From: Closterium sp. NIES-65
Taxonomy: Eukaryota; Streptophyta; Zygnematophyceae; Desmidiales; Closteriaceae
Assembly: GCA_948144175.1 (NCBI GenBank)
Contig: CANXME010000212.1
Coordinates: forward strand, 1,613,501 to 1,677,500
Reading direction: 5' to 3'
DNA length: 64,000 nt
A program made the translations under genes and the position numbers. Positions 19,623 to 29,875 of the stretch are shown here, in pieces. Numbering within the stretch: the first letter of the stretch is position 1; each line of letters opens with the position of its first letter. The notes beneath the pieces are model-generated. The model saw only the letters and a list, made by a program, of their open reading frames with translations. It did no database searches and was not told the DNA's origin.

Positions 19623-22600
19623 TCAAGAAGTGAGCAAGTGAGGCAAGACAGGCACAAGACCCAGCTGCGTGCAGCAACGCTGATGATCACAAGGCGCAAG
19701 TGCCTTGGTGAAGACATCAGCAGTGTTGGCCTCAGAGGCCACGTACGCAAGTCGCAACTGTCCACGCTGCTGTAGCTCACGAGCAAGAAAGTAGCGGAGA
19801 GCAATGTGCTTTGTCCTGTGCTCCAGTCGCTGCTCTCGACAGAAGGCCAGCATGGCCTTGTTGTCTACGTACAGGACTGGAGGAGAACGAGGCGGCTCTC
19901 CAAGGTCGGTCAGCAGGTAGGTGAGCCAGCGTAACTCCTGTGCAGCCATAGCCCCAGCGTAGATATCAGCCTCACAACTGGAGCCGAGAACAGAAGACGA
20001 GCGAATAGCCCGCCACGAAACAGAGCCAGAACCAAGGCCGAAGGAGAGACCCTGTGACGACCGCTGCGTAGCCTGGTCGTCAGCCCAAGAAGCGTCCGCG
20101 TGCCCAGTGAGGACCACTGGACTGCGCCCTCCAAGCACTAGCCCCATGCCAGATGTACTGCACAAGTAGCGCAACACCCTCTTCGCTGCAGCCATGTGCT
20201 CTGGTCGGTGTCTCCCAGGAGCAACATAGCGTGCGAGAATGCTGAGAGGGTATGCAAGGTCAGGTCGTGTGCACGTCATCAGGTACATGAGGCAGCCAAC
20301 AAGCTCTGCATACAGGCCACTCGACTCTACGGACTCATCCGAAGGCAGAGCTGAGAGCGAGTGGCGAGTAGGCAGAGGAGTGGCCTGAGGCAAGGAGTAC
20401 GTGAAGCCGAAGCGCTGAAGGACCTGCTGCACCATGTGTGACTGAGTCAGGGTAATGGTGCGGCGTGCTCTGTCTCGGGTGATCTGCAAGCCAAGGTAGC
20501 TGCGCAGTTCACCCAGGTCAGTGCACGTGTGTCTCTTCTGCAGCTCGGACTTCACGTAGGCGAGTCCAGCAGTGTCCGCTGTGGCAAAGACCAAGTCGTC
20601 GACGTACACGAGGATGTAGAACGGCGGCAGAGAGGTGTCGGTGCGCAGAAACAGCGACGGGTCGGCAGTAGAAGGAGCAAACCCAAGTGCCGCAAGCGTA
20701 GTCCTCAGTGTGTCGTGCCACTCACGTGGCGCCTGGCGGAGACCGTAGACTGGACGCCGGAGACTCCACTGGGTACCAGGAGGGAAAGACCCAGTGAAGC
20801 CAGGTGGGCGACGCAGCCAGATCTCCTCGTGCAGGCTGCCCTGCAAGAAAGTTGTGCTGAAGTCGAGAGAGTGCAGCTCGTAGTCGCGGTGAGCAGCAAC
20901 GTGCAGCAGTACCCGAAGAGTGGTCATCTTCGGGGTGGGGGAGAAGGTCTGAAAGTAGTCAACTCCCTGCCGCTGACTGAAGCCACGAGCCACGTAACGC
21001 GCCTTGAAGACGGGCGGAGAGCCCGGCGGCCGCTTCACCCTGAAGATCCACATGCCACTGACGATGTTCGCCCCAGGAGGGGGAACAGCGTCAACGTAGG
21101 TGCCTGTGGACTTCCAGGAAGCCATCTCTGCATCCATAGCTGCCTGCCACTGAGAGGAGTAGGGACCCTCTATCGCCTCCGCGTAAGAGCGTGGAGTCGG
21201 GATGTCTAGTGCATCCGGGTCTCCCTCAGGGGCGAGCACTACAGACGCGAGATGAGGTGAAGCGGCGGCCAGACACTGGAACTCTTCCTGCCTGTCCTCA
21301 AGGACGTCCGTGCCTAGGGCACACTCACCCCCGACGGACGGAGGACAGGCAGACTCAGACTCAGCGACAAGACTAGCAGCGTAATCTAGACGACAGCACG
21401 CAGCAAAGTCGACAAGCTCAGTGACAAGGGCAGACACAGCAGAAGACTCGAAGGAAGGGTCAGTGACAGCAGTAGCAAGGAGACGCGTGACAGTGGGACT
21501 GGCAGCACGAAGAGAGTCCGACTCCGGGTCGGCAAGAGCAGGAAGAGAGGAAGCAGGAGGAGAAGGCAAAGGGGCACGCAGAGGAGCAGTGGACGGACGC
21601 AGAGACATCCGGTGCGTGCCAGGGACAGGAGGAGGACGCTGACGCGAACCGCGACCACTAGTGCGTGCAGTGCGAACAGGCGACGCAGGACGAGACGCAG
21701 GCTCACGACGCTCAGTAAGACCTCCAGTCGGACCAGCGTAGGGAGAAGGAGCAGTCAAGGGGGAGGCAGGCTGTAGCTGTGACTGTGACGGGACTGGCTG
21801 TGGACCCTCTAAGGGAGGAGGAGGAGGACCAGGAGAAGGTGTCAGACCAAGAACCTGCTGCAGGAGCGGAACGAAGTACGGTCGGGGCCGCGTGGCGACG
21901 CCAGAAACAGCAGGGATAGCACCAGTACCCCCAGCAGGAGTACCCGCTCCAGCAGCACCTCCAGCAGCACTTCCAGCACCCCCAGTAGCACCAGGAGCAC
22001 TGCCAGTCGGACAGCCAGCAGTAGTCTCAGCGCCAACACCCGCAGCAGTACCAGCTGCAGGAGAACCCTCAGGCCCAGCACCCACAGCATGAGCACGTCC
22101 GAGACGCGCGGCAGCAGCACCCTCTGCAGCCGAAGAACCTCCAGCACCAGCAGCACGCCTCCAGCGCCGGGCAAACCACTCACGCAGCTCCTGTGGGGAG
22201 AGTGGCTCTCGGCGAGACGAAGCACCTCCAGGCGGAGAACCTCCAGGCTCAGCACCCTCAGGCAAAACACCTCCAGGCGGAGCACCCCCAGTCTCAGCAC
22301 CCCCAGGCTCAGCACCCCCAGGCTCAGCACCCCCAGGCTCAGTACCCCCAGGCTCAGCACCCCCAGGCTCAGCACCCCCAGGCTCAGCACCTCCAGGCTC
22401 AGCACCCCCAGACTCCGCACCCCCAGGCTCAGCTCCTGCAGCAGCACCAGAGTCACCAGTGACCTCGACAGGCTCGACCGCGTCTACCTGGGACACACCT
22501 GAAGGGGCACGACCCTGAGGGGGGAGGGGGTCTACCGGGGGGGGACCTGGTACCAAGAAGAGCGGGGGCGGGGGAAGGGAAGGAGTGCGGTAGGGGAAGA

Positions 22601-23102
22601 GGCGGTAGTAGGGTACCGACTCATCGAACGTGACGTCCTGGGAGGACAGAACACGTCGAGAGGTGGGGTGGTAGAACTGCCACCCAGGGGCGTCGGGGGG
22701 GAACCCCAGGAAGACGCAGGGAGCAGCGCGAGGAGACAGCTTGTCCGCAGACAAGTCGCGGACAAACGCCCGAGATCCCCAGACCCGGAACGCCGACGCA
22801 TCGCCAACCTTCCCCGTCCACAGCAGGGCTGGGGAGGTCTCCGGCCTGGAGACCCTGGGGTGGAGGTTGATCTGATGCGCTGCGTACCTGACCGCAAACG
22901 GCCACAAAAAATGGGGGGCAGCCGCATGCATCATAGACGTACGAGCGACGTCCATGACCATGCCAATGCGGCGCTCTGCAATCCCATTTTGCTGCGGTGA
23001 GTCCGGAAGCGTGAAGGTCTGGCGGATGCCTCGCGCACGACAGAAGGCACGCAGAAGGCCAGAGGAGAACTCTCCGCCTCTGTCCGAGTGCAGACGCAAC
23101 AC
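19623..23102 (-). CDS. Element B integrase end, linker, reverse transcriptase and RNase H
   Basis: A 1159-codon open stretch. It begins at the second integrase acidic motif (LRLHSDRGGEFSSG), with PQQNGIAERR following near 22990. The linker is an AEPGG-type repeat (22430-22240) and a Pro/Ala-rich tract with one REWF box (about 22180). RVT_2 has its YVDD motif at about 20596-20607. RNase H includes HADASWADDQATQRSSQG (about 20105-20050) and ends ANTADVFTKAL near 19690. It is one of the better preserved frames in the window. Confidence 0.9.
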   Translation of the reverse strand: MLRLHSDRGGEFSSGLLRAFCRARGIRQTFTLPDSPQQNGIAERRIGMVMDVARTSMMHAAAPHFLWPFAVRYAAHQINLHPRVSRPETSPALLWTGKVGDASAFRVWGSRAFVRDLSADKLSPRAAPCVFLGFPPDAPGWQFYHPTSRRVLSSQDVTFDESVPYYRLFPYRTPSLPPPPLFLVPGPPPVDPLPPQGRAPSGVSQVDAVEPVEVTGDSGAAAGAEPGGAESGGAEPGGAEPGGAEPGGAEPGGTEPGGAEPGGAEPGGAETGGAPPGGVLPEGAEPGGSPPGGASSRREPLSPQELREWFARRWRRAAGAGGSSAAEGAAAARLGRAHAVGAGPEGSPAAGTAAGVGAETTAGCPTGSAPGATGGAGSAAGGAAGAGTPAGGTGAIPAVSGVATRPRPYFVPLLQQVLGLTPSPGPPPPPLEGPQPVPSQSQLQPASPLTAPSPYAGPTGGLTERREPASRPASPVRTARTSGRGSRQRPPPVPGTHRMSLRPSTAPLRAPLPSPPASSLPALADPESDSLRAASPTVTRLLATAVTDPSFESSAVSALVTELVDFAACCRLDYAASLVAESESACPPSVGGECALGTDVLEDRQEEFQCLAAASPHLASVVLAPEGDPDALDIPTPRSYAEAIEGPYSSQWQAAMDAEMASWKSTGTYVDAVPPPGANIVSGMWIFRVKRPPGSPPVFKARYVARGFSQRQGVDYFQTFSPTPKMTTLRVLLHVAAHRDYELHSLDFSTTFLQGSLHEEIWLRRPPGFTGSFPPGTQWSLRRPVYGLRQAPREWHDTLRTTLAALGFAPSTADPSLFLRTDTSLPPFYILVYVDDLVFATADTAGLAYVKSELQKRHTCTDLGELRSYLGLQITRDRARRTITLTQSHMVQQVLQRFGFTYSLPQATPLPTRHSLSALPSDESVESSGLYAELVGCLMYLMTCTRPDLAYPLSILARYVAPGRHRPEHMAAAKRVLRYLCSTSGMGLVLGGRSPVVLTGHADASWADDQATQRSSQGLSFGLGSGSVSWRAIRSSSVLGSSCEADIYAGAMAAQELRWLTYLLTDLGEPPRSPPVLYVDNKAMLAFCREQRLEHRTKHIALRYFLARELQQRGQLRLAYVASEANTADVFTKALAPCDHQRCCTQLGLVPVLPHLLTS

Positions 23103-23153
23103 AGGAAAGTCGGAGCCAAAGCTCTGCCTGAGCTGGAGACGAGCTGCGCGGAT

Positions 23154-24191
23154 CTAGTCGATCAGCACCTCAGTGACATCACCCTTGCTGCGCAAGGGGA
23201 AGACTGTGGTGTAACGCGAGTAGTCGTCAACCACCAACAGGAAGTAGCGCTCGTGACCGAGTCCACGGACGCGGGCAGGGCCCCACACGTCCATGTGAAG
23301 TGTCTGCAACGGAGCCTCTGTCGGAGGAAACTGGGAGGAGTGAGGGGCAGCATGCTGGCGCCCCTCGACACAGGGGACACAGGCAGGGCCAGGGCCCTGA
23401 GGAAGGGGAGGGAGGGACCAGGGGAGACCAGACACAAGAAGACGGGAGGCCATGCCTCTGAGCCGAAGCAGAGAGGGGTGGCCAAGGCGGTGGTGCCAGA
23501 GGAGAGTCTCGTGAGACAGACGGCGACACGAACAGGGGGCAGACTCAGGACCAGACCTGGACGCTGCAGCAAACACCTGACCAGACGAAGGGACTCTACC
23601 AGACTCAGCACCGGGAGGAGAAGCAGTGGTCAGTGTGTACAGGCTCGACCCTGGCTGACGTCTAAACGTAGCCAGGTGGCGACCTGTGCTAGCCTCTGTG
23701 CAGTGTGTCACCCGCTGACGAGCAGGAGTGAACTGGTGGACCCCCACATCCTGTAGGTCAGCACCACTCACCAGGTTCGTAGAGAACGAAGGGAGGTAAA
23801 GACCAGTAAGGGTGCCAGAGGGAGCCGCCGCACACGGGAGGACTGTGGAGAAACGAGACAGGACAGGACCCCCAGAGGGGTCAGCCAGGGACACCGCAAC
23901 CGGCCGACTAAGCGGCGTGAGAGTGGTGCGGTCCCGAAAGAAGGAGCGAGACGCCTCAGAGTCAAGGGTGAAGGTGTGGGAGGCAGAAGCCGACACAGTA
24001 CCTGAGAGGGCACACTCACTAGCACTTGAGAGCACAGACGCACTGGCACCTAGAGCAGCAGCCTCACTGGCACCTGACACAGCAGTACCAATGCCCGGGT
24101 CGGGCGGAAAGCACCGGTAACACTCACCATCATCACTAACAGTCACAGCATACATGGCAGCAAGGATAGCATCAAAGTCAAGATCAAACAC
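23154..24191 (-). CDS. Element B protease and start of integrase
   Basis: A 345-codon open stretch. The retropepsin-like segment LDSEASRSFFRDRT lies near 23970-23930. The GAG-pre-integrase motif (SHETLLWHHRLGHPS) lies near 23510-23470. The integrase N-terminal core (LHMDVWGPARVRG, VVDDYSRYTTVF) runs from about 23310 to 23190. Integrase continues in the next block. Confidence 0.85.
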   Translation of the reverse strand: MFDLDFDAILAAMYAVTVSDDGECYRCFPPDPGIGTAVSGASEAAALGASASVLSSASECALSGTVSASASHTFTLDSEASRSFFRDRTTLTPLSRPVAVSLADPSGGPVLSRFSTVLPCAAAPSGTLTGLYLPSFSTNLVSGADLQDVGVHQFTPARQRVTHCTEASTGRHLATFRRQPGSSLYTLTTASPPGAESGRVPSSGQVFAAASRSGPESAPCSCRRLSHETLLWHHRLGHPSLLRLRGMASRLLVSGLPWSLPPLPQGPGPACVPCVEGRQHAAPHSSQFPPTEAPLQTLHMDVWGPARVRGLGHERYFLLVVDDYSRYTTVFPLRSKGDVTEVLID

Positions 24192-24199
24192 ATCTACAC

Positions 24200-25510
24200 C
24201 AGCCCTAGACAGCTCTCCCCAGCGGGGGATCTCAGAGGCTTCTGGAAACTGCTGGCGCCAAGCGTCGGTCAGGCGGGCAAAGCAGCGGCGAGCGGTGTGG
24301 GTGCCCCCACACTGCTCACCCGCGCGGTCGCCGGTGCGAAGGACGTAGGCGCAGGGACCGAACGCCCCACCACGCTGACGCTGGGAGTACCACTCACGCA
24401 GCTGCTGAGGGGCGGGGACGTCGCGAGAGCGCTGTTGCTGCTGCTGCTGCTGGCGCTGACCACCCCCAGTGGCGCTCCTCTGGGACGAGCCACTCCGACC
24501 ACCTCCACCACCGCCACCCCCGCCTCCGCCGCCACCGCCGCCACCGCCACCCTCGCCCCCGCCGCTCCCACTGCCTCCTCCGCCACCACCTCCGCCGCCA
24601 CCTCCGCCTCCACCGCCGCCACCAGGACCTCCACCCCCTCCTCCACCCCCACCTTCACCCCCACTCCCCCCGCCGCCTCCACCTCCTCCGCCACCGCCCC
24701 CGCTAGCTCCACCCGCGCCCTTGCCCCCTTTGCTCCTGCCAGAGCGGCGCCTACCGCTGGGGGCAGACGCCGCACCGACCGACTCTAAACCAACAAGGTC
24801 GGCCGCAGCAGCAGAGGCGACAGAGGGTAGCAGGGGGGAAGGAGAACACCCTCAAAGATGGGGGTGCGCGGGTCACCACGAGAGGCCCCTACAGCGACTA
24901 TGCTCTTCTCGGCCGCTAGCAGGGACTTCTCAAGGAGGTCGACAGTGAGGGTGGTGGGACAGACAGAGAGAAACTGGTCCCTAACAGCACGAAGGGACTC
25001 AGGGAGACGGGTGACTAGAAAGTAGAGGGTGATGTACATGGGAGGGGGGTTTTCGGCGAGGAAGGCAGCAGGAAGCGCAGCTCGGTAGCGAGTGTCACTA
25101 GCGCGAAGGTGGGTAAAGAGGTCAGTGACTCTGGGAAAGGCAGCAAGGTCAGGGAAGAGGTACGGTAGCATGAGGCGGCTCAGTGTAGCAGTGGAAGGGG
25201 AGGAGTAGCGCGCAACTACAGCGTCGTACAAGGCCTGAGCGGTCTTGCACTGACTAAAGTGTGCACGCTCGGAGGAAGGGAGGTGGCGATGCACAGCAAG
25301 ACGTGCAGCAGCATCGCGTGTGGCCCACTTGGAGCGAACAGTGGGGTCAGCATCAGCAGGAGGGGCAGGGACAGCGCCAGAGACAAAGTCAAAGAGAGAA
25401 ACCTCATCGATCGCATCGCACAGTAAGTACAGCTGCAGGTCCTCAACCCAGACTGCAAAGTCAATGGCGCGACCCTCAGCGTCAAAAGTCAGGACACTGG
25501 GGGTGGCCAT
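24200..25510 (-). CDS. Element B gag
   Basis: Starts at 25510 (MATPSVLTFDAEGRAIDFAVW). The copia-type gag domain runs to about 24860, followed by a glycine tract (about 24730-24490), a REWY-type segment near 24390, and a knuckle-like segment with C-X13-C-X3-H-X4-C spacing followed by CFARLTDAWR (about 24360-24250). The antisense proline-rich reading at 24469-24948 is a shadow. Confidence 0.8.
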
Positions 25511-25599
25511 TGTAGCAGCTGACAGTCTCACCGGGCAGGAAGAGTCGGGTAGCACAGCGACACAGCAACACGGCAGCACAGCAGTTGCGCCGGCCCAGG

Positions 25600-26340
25600 A
25601 GCAGTAGGAGCCCCACAGGAGCAGAAGATCGGCTCCTCGGGCGGCTAGGGCGGCACGGGCGGCTCGGGCGGCTCGGGTGGCGCGGGCGTCTCGCGGGCGG
25701 CTCAGGCGGCTCGGGCGGCTCGGGCGGCGCGGGCGTCTCGCGGGCGGCTCGGGCGGCGCGGGCGTCTCGCGGACGGCTCGGGCGGCTCGGGCGGCACGGG
25801 CGTCTCGCGGGCGACTCACGGGCGGCCGCACGGGCGGCTGGGACGGCTCGCGGGCGGCTGCACGGGCGGCTGGGCACGGGCGGCTGCACTGGCGGCCGTA
25901 CGGGTAGGTGCACGGGTGGGTGCACGGGCAGGTGCACGGGCGACGCGGCGGCGAGGCGGCGTAGCAGAGGGCGGCAGGGCCGCGTGAGCAAGGCGGCGGG
26001 GCCGCTTAGCAGAGGGCGGCGGGTCCGCGATCGAAGGGCGGCGGGGCCGCTTAGCAGAGGGCGGCGGGGCCGCGATCGAAGGGCGGCGGGGCCGCTTAGC
26101 AGAGGGCGGCGGGGCCGCGATCGAAGGGCGGCGGGGCCGCTTAGCAGAGGGCGGCGGGGCCGCAATCGAAGGGCGGCGGGGCCGCTTAGCAGAGGGCAGC
26201 GGGGCCGCTAAGGAAGGGCGGCGGAGCCGCGATCGAAGGGCGGCGGGGCCGCTAAGGAAGCGCGGCGGAGCCGCGATCGAAGGGCGGCTGGGCCGCTAAG
26301 GGAAGGGCGGCGCGACGGGCCGCTGGGGGCGACACAACTG
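25600..26340 (-). repeat. GC-rich leader array of element B
   Basis: The untranslated leader between primer site and gag. It contains gcggctcgg-type short repeats (25630-25900) and then 33-66 bp units built from gaagggcggcggggccgctt (25970-26300). Long open frames on both strands arise from the repeats and are not genes. Confidence 0.75.
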
Positions 26341-26374
26341 CTTCTAGGGCCCACCGAAGCGCGTCCCTAGGAGG

Positions 26375-26392
26375 GAACCTGCTCTGATTCCA
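26375..26392 (-). other. Primer binding site of element B
   Basis: The reverse strand reads TGGAATCAGAGCAGGTTC immediately after the LTR, close to the initiator tRNA-Met complement. Confidence 0.75.
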
Positions 26393-26524
26393 TGTGAAAG
26401 AAAGAACGAGAATGAATTGACTATGAACGAAGTGAGTACAAATAGGAAACCCTAATTGGGTTGTACCCCCTATGGGATACCCCACTATAGCCTACACAAA
26501 TAAGTAAGCTATAATGTTCTGACA
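26393..26524 (-). repeat. 5' LTR of element B
   Basis: Identical by eye to the left copy; the target duplicate cttac follows. Confidence 0.92.
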
Positions 26525-26529
26525 CTTAC

Positions 26530-26650
26530 TTTGCCCTCACATACTAGCGCAAGGTGGTTCAAAGACTTTACTCAAAACGCTTCTGCTACTACATCACTTT
26601 ACTCAGACTTTAACTCTACCAAAGATCCTAAACGGGCTTTCAGCCCAACA
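26530..26650 (+). repeat. 3' LTR of element A, right part
   Basis: Resumes to the right of element B after the duplicate cttac (26525-26529) and ends CCCAACA at 26650. It is followed by the target duplication ctgca of element A. Confidence 0.9.
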
Positions 26651-26666
26651 CTGCACTCGTCCCACA

Positions 26667-27168
26667 ACAGATTTAGGGACTATATTTCGGGATGCTGGTT
26701 TTTGTCATGTATACGCGACCATTTTGGGTGCAAAGATACCGAGTTACGTTCGACTCGACGTAATACACTTTATTTCTAAAAAACTTATGTATAAGTTTGA
26801 ATACATATATGTATATATGTATATATATTGCTAGAGTTCACAATTAATTGAATATGCCTAAATGTTTATCAAAATGTGTATATGCATCTTGATATAGATT
26901 TCGGCATGTGAACATTCCAAGTTATGTTTTTTTTTAGAGTATCTTGATAAACATTTAGGCAGATTCAATAATGTGTGAACTCTATAAATATATATGTATA
27001 TATATATAAATATATGTATGATACATATATGCGCTCAAATGCATGTAAACAATTTTTAAAACTAACGTGTGTTACTTCGATTCGAACGTAACCATGTATC
27101 TTTGCACCCAAAATGGTCGCGTATACAGGACAAAAACCAGCATCCCGAAATATAGTCCCTAAATCTGT
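26667..27168. mobile_element. AT-rich foldback MITE-like element (502 bp)
   Basis: The two ends are reverse complements (ACAGATTTAGGGAC to GTCCCTAAATCTGT). The first 100 bp of each arm match with few differences, and pairing continues at lower identity to the centre (for example cctaaatgtttatcaa near 26848 against its complement near 26945). A possible 3-bp duplicate aca flanks it (26664-26666 and 27169-27171). It is far more AT-rich than its surroundings and encodes nothing. A non-autonomous DNA transposon is the simplest reading; the superfamily is undetermined. Confidence 0.8.
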
Positions 27169-27282
27169 ACAGTGTTACAAGGCGAGTCGACGAAATAATG
27201 AGAAGGTTCATCTGTGATAGCAAAGTTTCGACTGTGACTACCCGTGATAGAATTTAGTGCCTTTTGAGTGACGGCGAATGAT
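27169..27282. other. Host spacer with degenerate ~31-bp repeats
   Basis: Between the MITE and element E. It contains degenerate units with the pattern tgtgac...cgtgatag..., which continue on the other side of element E at 56488-56600. No gene is visible. Confidence 0.5.
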
Positions 27283-27287
27283 ACCCG

Positions 27288-27413
27288 TGTGAAGAAATGA
27301 GGAATGAATGAACTAGCAAGCAGGTGGGTACAAGTAGGAGAACCTAGAAGTGTTGTACCCCATATTGTCTACCCCACTATAGCCTACACAGACTACAGCA
27401 TATAAGTTTGACA
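27288..27413 (-). repeat. 3' LTR of element E
   Basis: A 126-bp LTR, TGTGAAGAAATG to AGTTTGACA, followed by the shared PPT-type motif. Confidence 0.9.
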
Positions 27414-27610
27414 CACCCCCATAGGCAAAGTGGGGGAGAACAAGAGGTCACAAGACCAGTCAAGCAAAGCAAAGCAAGCTCAGGGTGGATCACAACGTCA
27501 CCACACAATCCGAGCACAAGAGCAAGGCCAAAAGGCCAGTTCACATGCAAGATCATATATAAAGGTAAACAAGCAAGTGCAGGTATAGAAAGATCACAGT
27601 ACAAGCAAGG

Positions 27611-27813
27611 TCAAGAAGTGAGCAAGTGAGGCCAAGTAGGCACAAGACCTAACATCGTACAGAAGTGCTGATGATCACCAGGCGGGAGTGCCTTGGTAAA
27701 GATATCAGCAGTGTTGGCCTCAGAGGCCATGTAAGCAAGGCGCAGCTGACCACGCTGCTGCAGCTCACGAGCAAGGAAGTAGCGAAGAGCAATGTGCTTC
27801 GTTCTGTGCTCCA
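27611..27813 (-). pseudogene. Element E RNase H C-terminal part
   Basis: Encodes the end of the copia RNase H region (EHRTKHIALRYFLARELQQRG, then EANTADIFTKALPPGDH). Element F is inserted at 27818, so the rest of the domain lies beyond 49866. Confidence 0.75.
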
Positions 27814-27818
27814 GTCTG

Positions 27819-27950
27819 TGTTGAAATGAACAAACAGGAATGATTGAACTAACAGTGAAATCAGTACAAGTACCTAACCCTAGAACTGTGTACCCCCTAT
27901 AGGCTAACCCACTGTAGCCTAAACAAGCACAACATATATAATGTTTGACA
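27819..27950 (-). repeat. 3' LTR of element F
   Basis: A 132-bp LTR, TGTTGAAATGAAC to TGTTTGACA; the PPT-type motif follows at 27951. Confidence 0.92.
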
Positions 27951-28122
27951 CACCCCCATAGGCGAAGTGGGGGAGAACTAGGGGTCACAAGACCAGTCAA
28001 GGCAAAGCAAGGCAAAACAAGCTCAAGGTGGATCTCAAGGATACCACACAAATTCCGAGCACAAGCAAGTGGTCACAAGACCAGTTCACATGCAGGTTTA
28101 TAATAGAACAAGAGGTACAATG

Positions 28123-28248
28123 TGAGAAAACTGAAACGAGAATGAAATGACTAAGTGAAAGTTGGGTACAAATACAACCCTAGAAAGCTGTACCCCATAT
28201 GTGCTACCCCACTATAGCCTACAACAGCTATGTCATACAAATCTGACA
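28123..28248 (-). repeat. 3' LTR of element G
   Basis: A 126-bp LTR beginning TGAGAAAACTG and ending CTGACA; the PPT-type motif follows. Confidence 0.92.
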
Positions 28249-28450
28249 CACCCCCATAGGCAAAGTGGGGGAGAACAAGGGGTCACAAGATCAGTCAAGC
28301 AAAGCAAAGCAAAGCTCAGGGTGGATCACAAAGTCACCACACATTCCGAGCACAAGTTCAAGACCAGTTCACATGCAGGAGCACACACATATATATAAAA
28401 GGCTAAACAAGCAAGAGCAGGAGTATATATATGTGACAGTACAAGTAAGG

Positions 28451-29866
28451 TCAAGAAGTGAGCAAGTGAGGCAAGACAGGCACAAGACCAAGCTGAGTAC
28501 ATAAGCGCTGATGATCACAGGGCGCAAGAGCCTTAGTGAAGATATCAGCAGTGTTGGCCTCAGAGGCCACGTACGCAAGTCGCAACTGACCACGCTGCTG
28601 CAGCTCACGAGCAAGAAAGTAGCGGAGAACAATGTGCTTCGTTCTGTGCTCCAGGCGCTGCTCCCGACACAAGGCCAGCATGGCCTTGTTGTCTACGTAC
28701 AGCACTAGAGGAGAACGAGGCGGCTCTCCGAGGTCAGTCAACAGGTAGGTGAGCCAGCGTAGCTCCTGAGCAGCCATGGCTCCGGCGTAGATCTCAGCCT
28801 CACAACTGGAGCCGAGAATAGAAGAAGAGCGGGTAGCCCGCCACGAAACAGAGCCGGAACCAAGGCTGAAGGTGTAACCCTGTGATGACCGCTGCGTAGC
28901 CTGGTCGTCAGCCCAAGAAGCGTCTGCGTGCCCAGTGAGGACCACTGGACTCTGCCCTCCAAGCACAAGCCCCATGCCCGACGTACTGCACAAGTAGCGC
29001 AACACCCTCTTCGCTGCAGCCATGTGCTCTGGTCTGTGTCTCCCAGGAGCAACATAGCGTGCAAGAATGCTAAGAGGGTATGCAAGGTCAGGTCGTGTGC
29101 AGGTCATCAGGTACATGAGGCAGCCAACAAGCTCTGGGTACGGGCCACTCGACTCTACGGACTCATCCGAAGGCAGAGCTGAGAGCGAGTGGCGAGTAGA
29201 CAGAGGAGTGGCCTGAGGCGAGGAGTACGTGAAGCCGAAGCGCTGAAGGACCTGCTGCACCATGTGTGACTGAGTCAAGGTAATGGTGCGGCGTGCTCTG
29301 TCCCGGGTGATCTGCAAGCCAAGGTAGCTGCGCAGTTCACCCAGGTCTGTGCACGTGTGTCTCTTCTACAGCTCGGACTTCACGTGGGCGAGTCCAGCAG
29401 TGTCAGCTGTGGCAAAGACCAAGTCGTCGACGTACACGAGGATGTAGAACGGCGGCAAAGAGGTGTCGGTGCGTAGAAACAGCGACGGGTCGGCAGTAGA
29501 GGGAGCAAACCCAAGAGCCGCAAGCGTAGTCCTCAGTGTGTCGTGCCACTCACGCGGTGCCTGGCGGAGACCGTAGACTGGCCGTCGGAGGCTCCACTGG
29601 GTGCCAGGAGGAAAAGTCCCAGTGAAGCTAGGTGGACGGCGCAGCCAGATCTCCTCGTGCAGGCTACCCTGCAAGAAAGCAGTGCTGAAGTCAAGGGAGT
29701 GAAGCTCGTAGTCACGTTGAGCGGCTATGTGCAGCAGCACCCGAAGAGTGGTCATCTTCGGGGTGGGGGAGAAGGTCTGAAAGTAGTCAACTCCCTGCCG
29801 CTGACTGAAGCCACGAGCCACGTACCGCGCCATGAAGACAGGTGGAGAACCTGGCGGCCACTTCAC
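28451..29866 (-). pseudogene. Element G reverse transcriptase (C-terminal part) and RNase H
   Basis: Contains RVT_2 from KARYVARGFSQRQG-like sequence through the YVDD motif at about 29424-29435. RNase H follows (HADASWADDQATQRSSQG near 28930, YVDNKAMLALC near 28700, ending EANTADIFTKAL near 28530). Carried in two open frames with few breaks. Confidence 0.85.
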
Positions 29867-29875
29867 CCTGAAGAT

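Larger units (their letters stand above)
19279..26524 (-). mobile_element. Element B: young short-LTR Ty1/copia inside the 3' LTR of element A
   Basis: Bounded by identical 132-bp LTRs (19279-19410 and 26393-26524) and the duplicate cttac (19274-19278 and 26525-26529). Right to left there are a primer site, a GC-rich leader, gag, protease, integrase, a repeat-rich linker, reverse transcriptase, RNase H and the PPT. Its closest relative here is element G. Identical LTRs mark it as one of the youngest insertions. Nearly whole, with roughly two or three coding breaks. Confidence 0.93.
43..26650 (+). mobile_element. Element A: Ty1/copia LTR retrotransposon carrying three nested insertions
   Basis: The element runs from TGTTGGG to CCCAACA, a perfect terminal inverted repeat, and is flanked by the duplication ctgca. 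Its parts in order are the 5' LTR, a primer site, gag, protease, integrase, reverse transcriptase, RNase H, a purine tract and the 3' LTR. Integrase precedes reverse transcriptase, which defines the copia superfamily. Three insertions interrupt it: element C in gag, a TRIM array in the reverse transcriptase, and element B in the 3' LTR. The LTRs differ by roughly 18 of 444 positions counted by eye (about 4%), so it is the older host of the stack. It is broken: besides the insertions there are several coding breaks. Confidence 0.93.

Noticed and set aside
25585-26211. Gly/Arg-rich frames in leader arrays (also 41789-42503)
   Set aside because: Repeat-driven open frames in untranslated leaders with no start context or domain.
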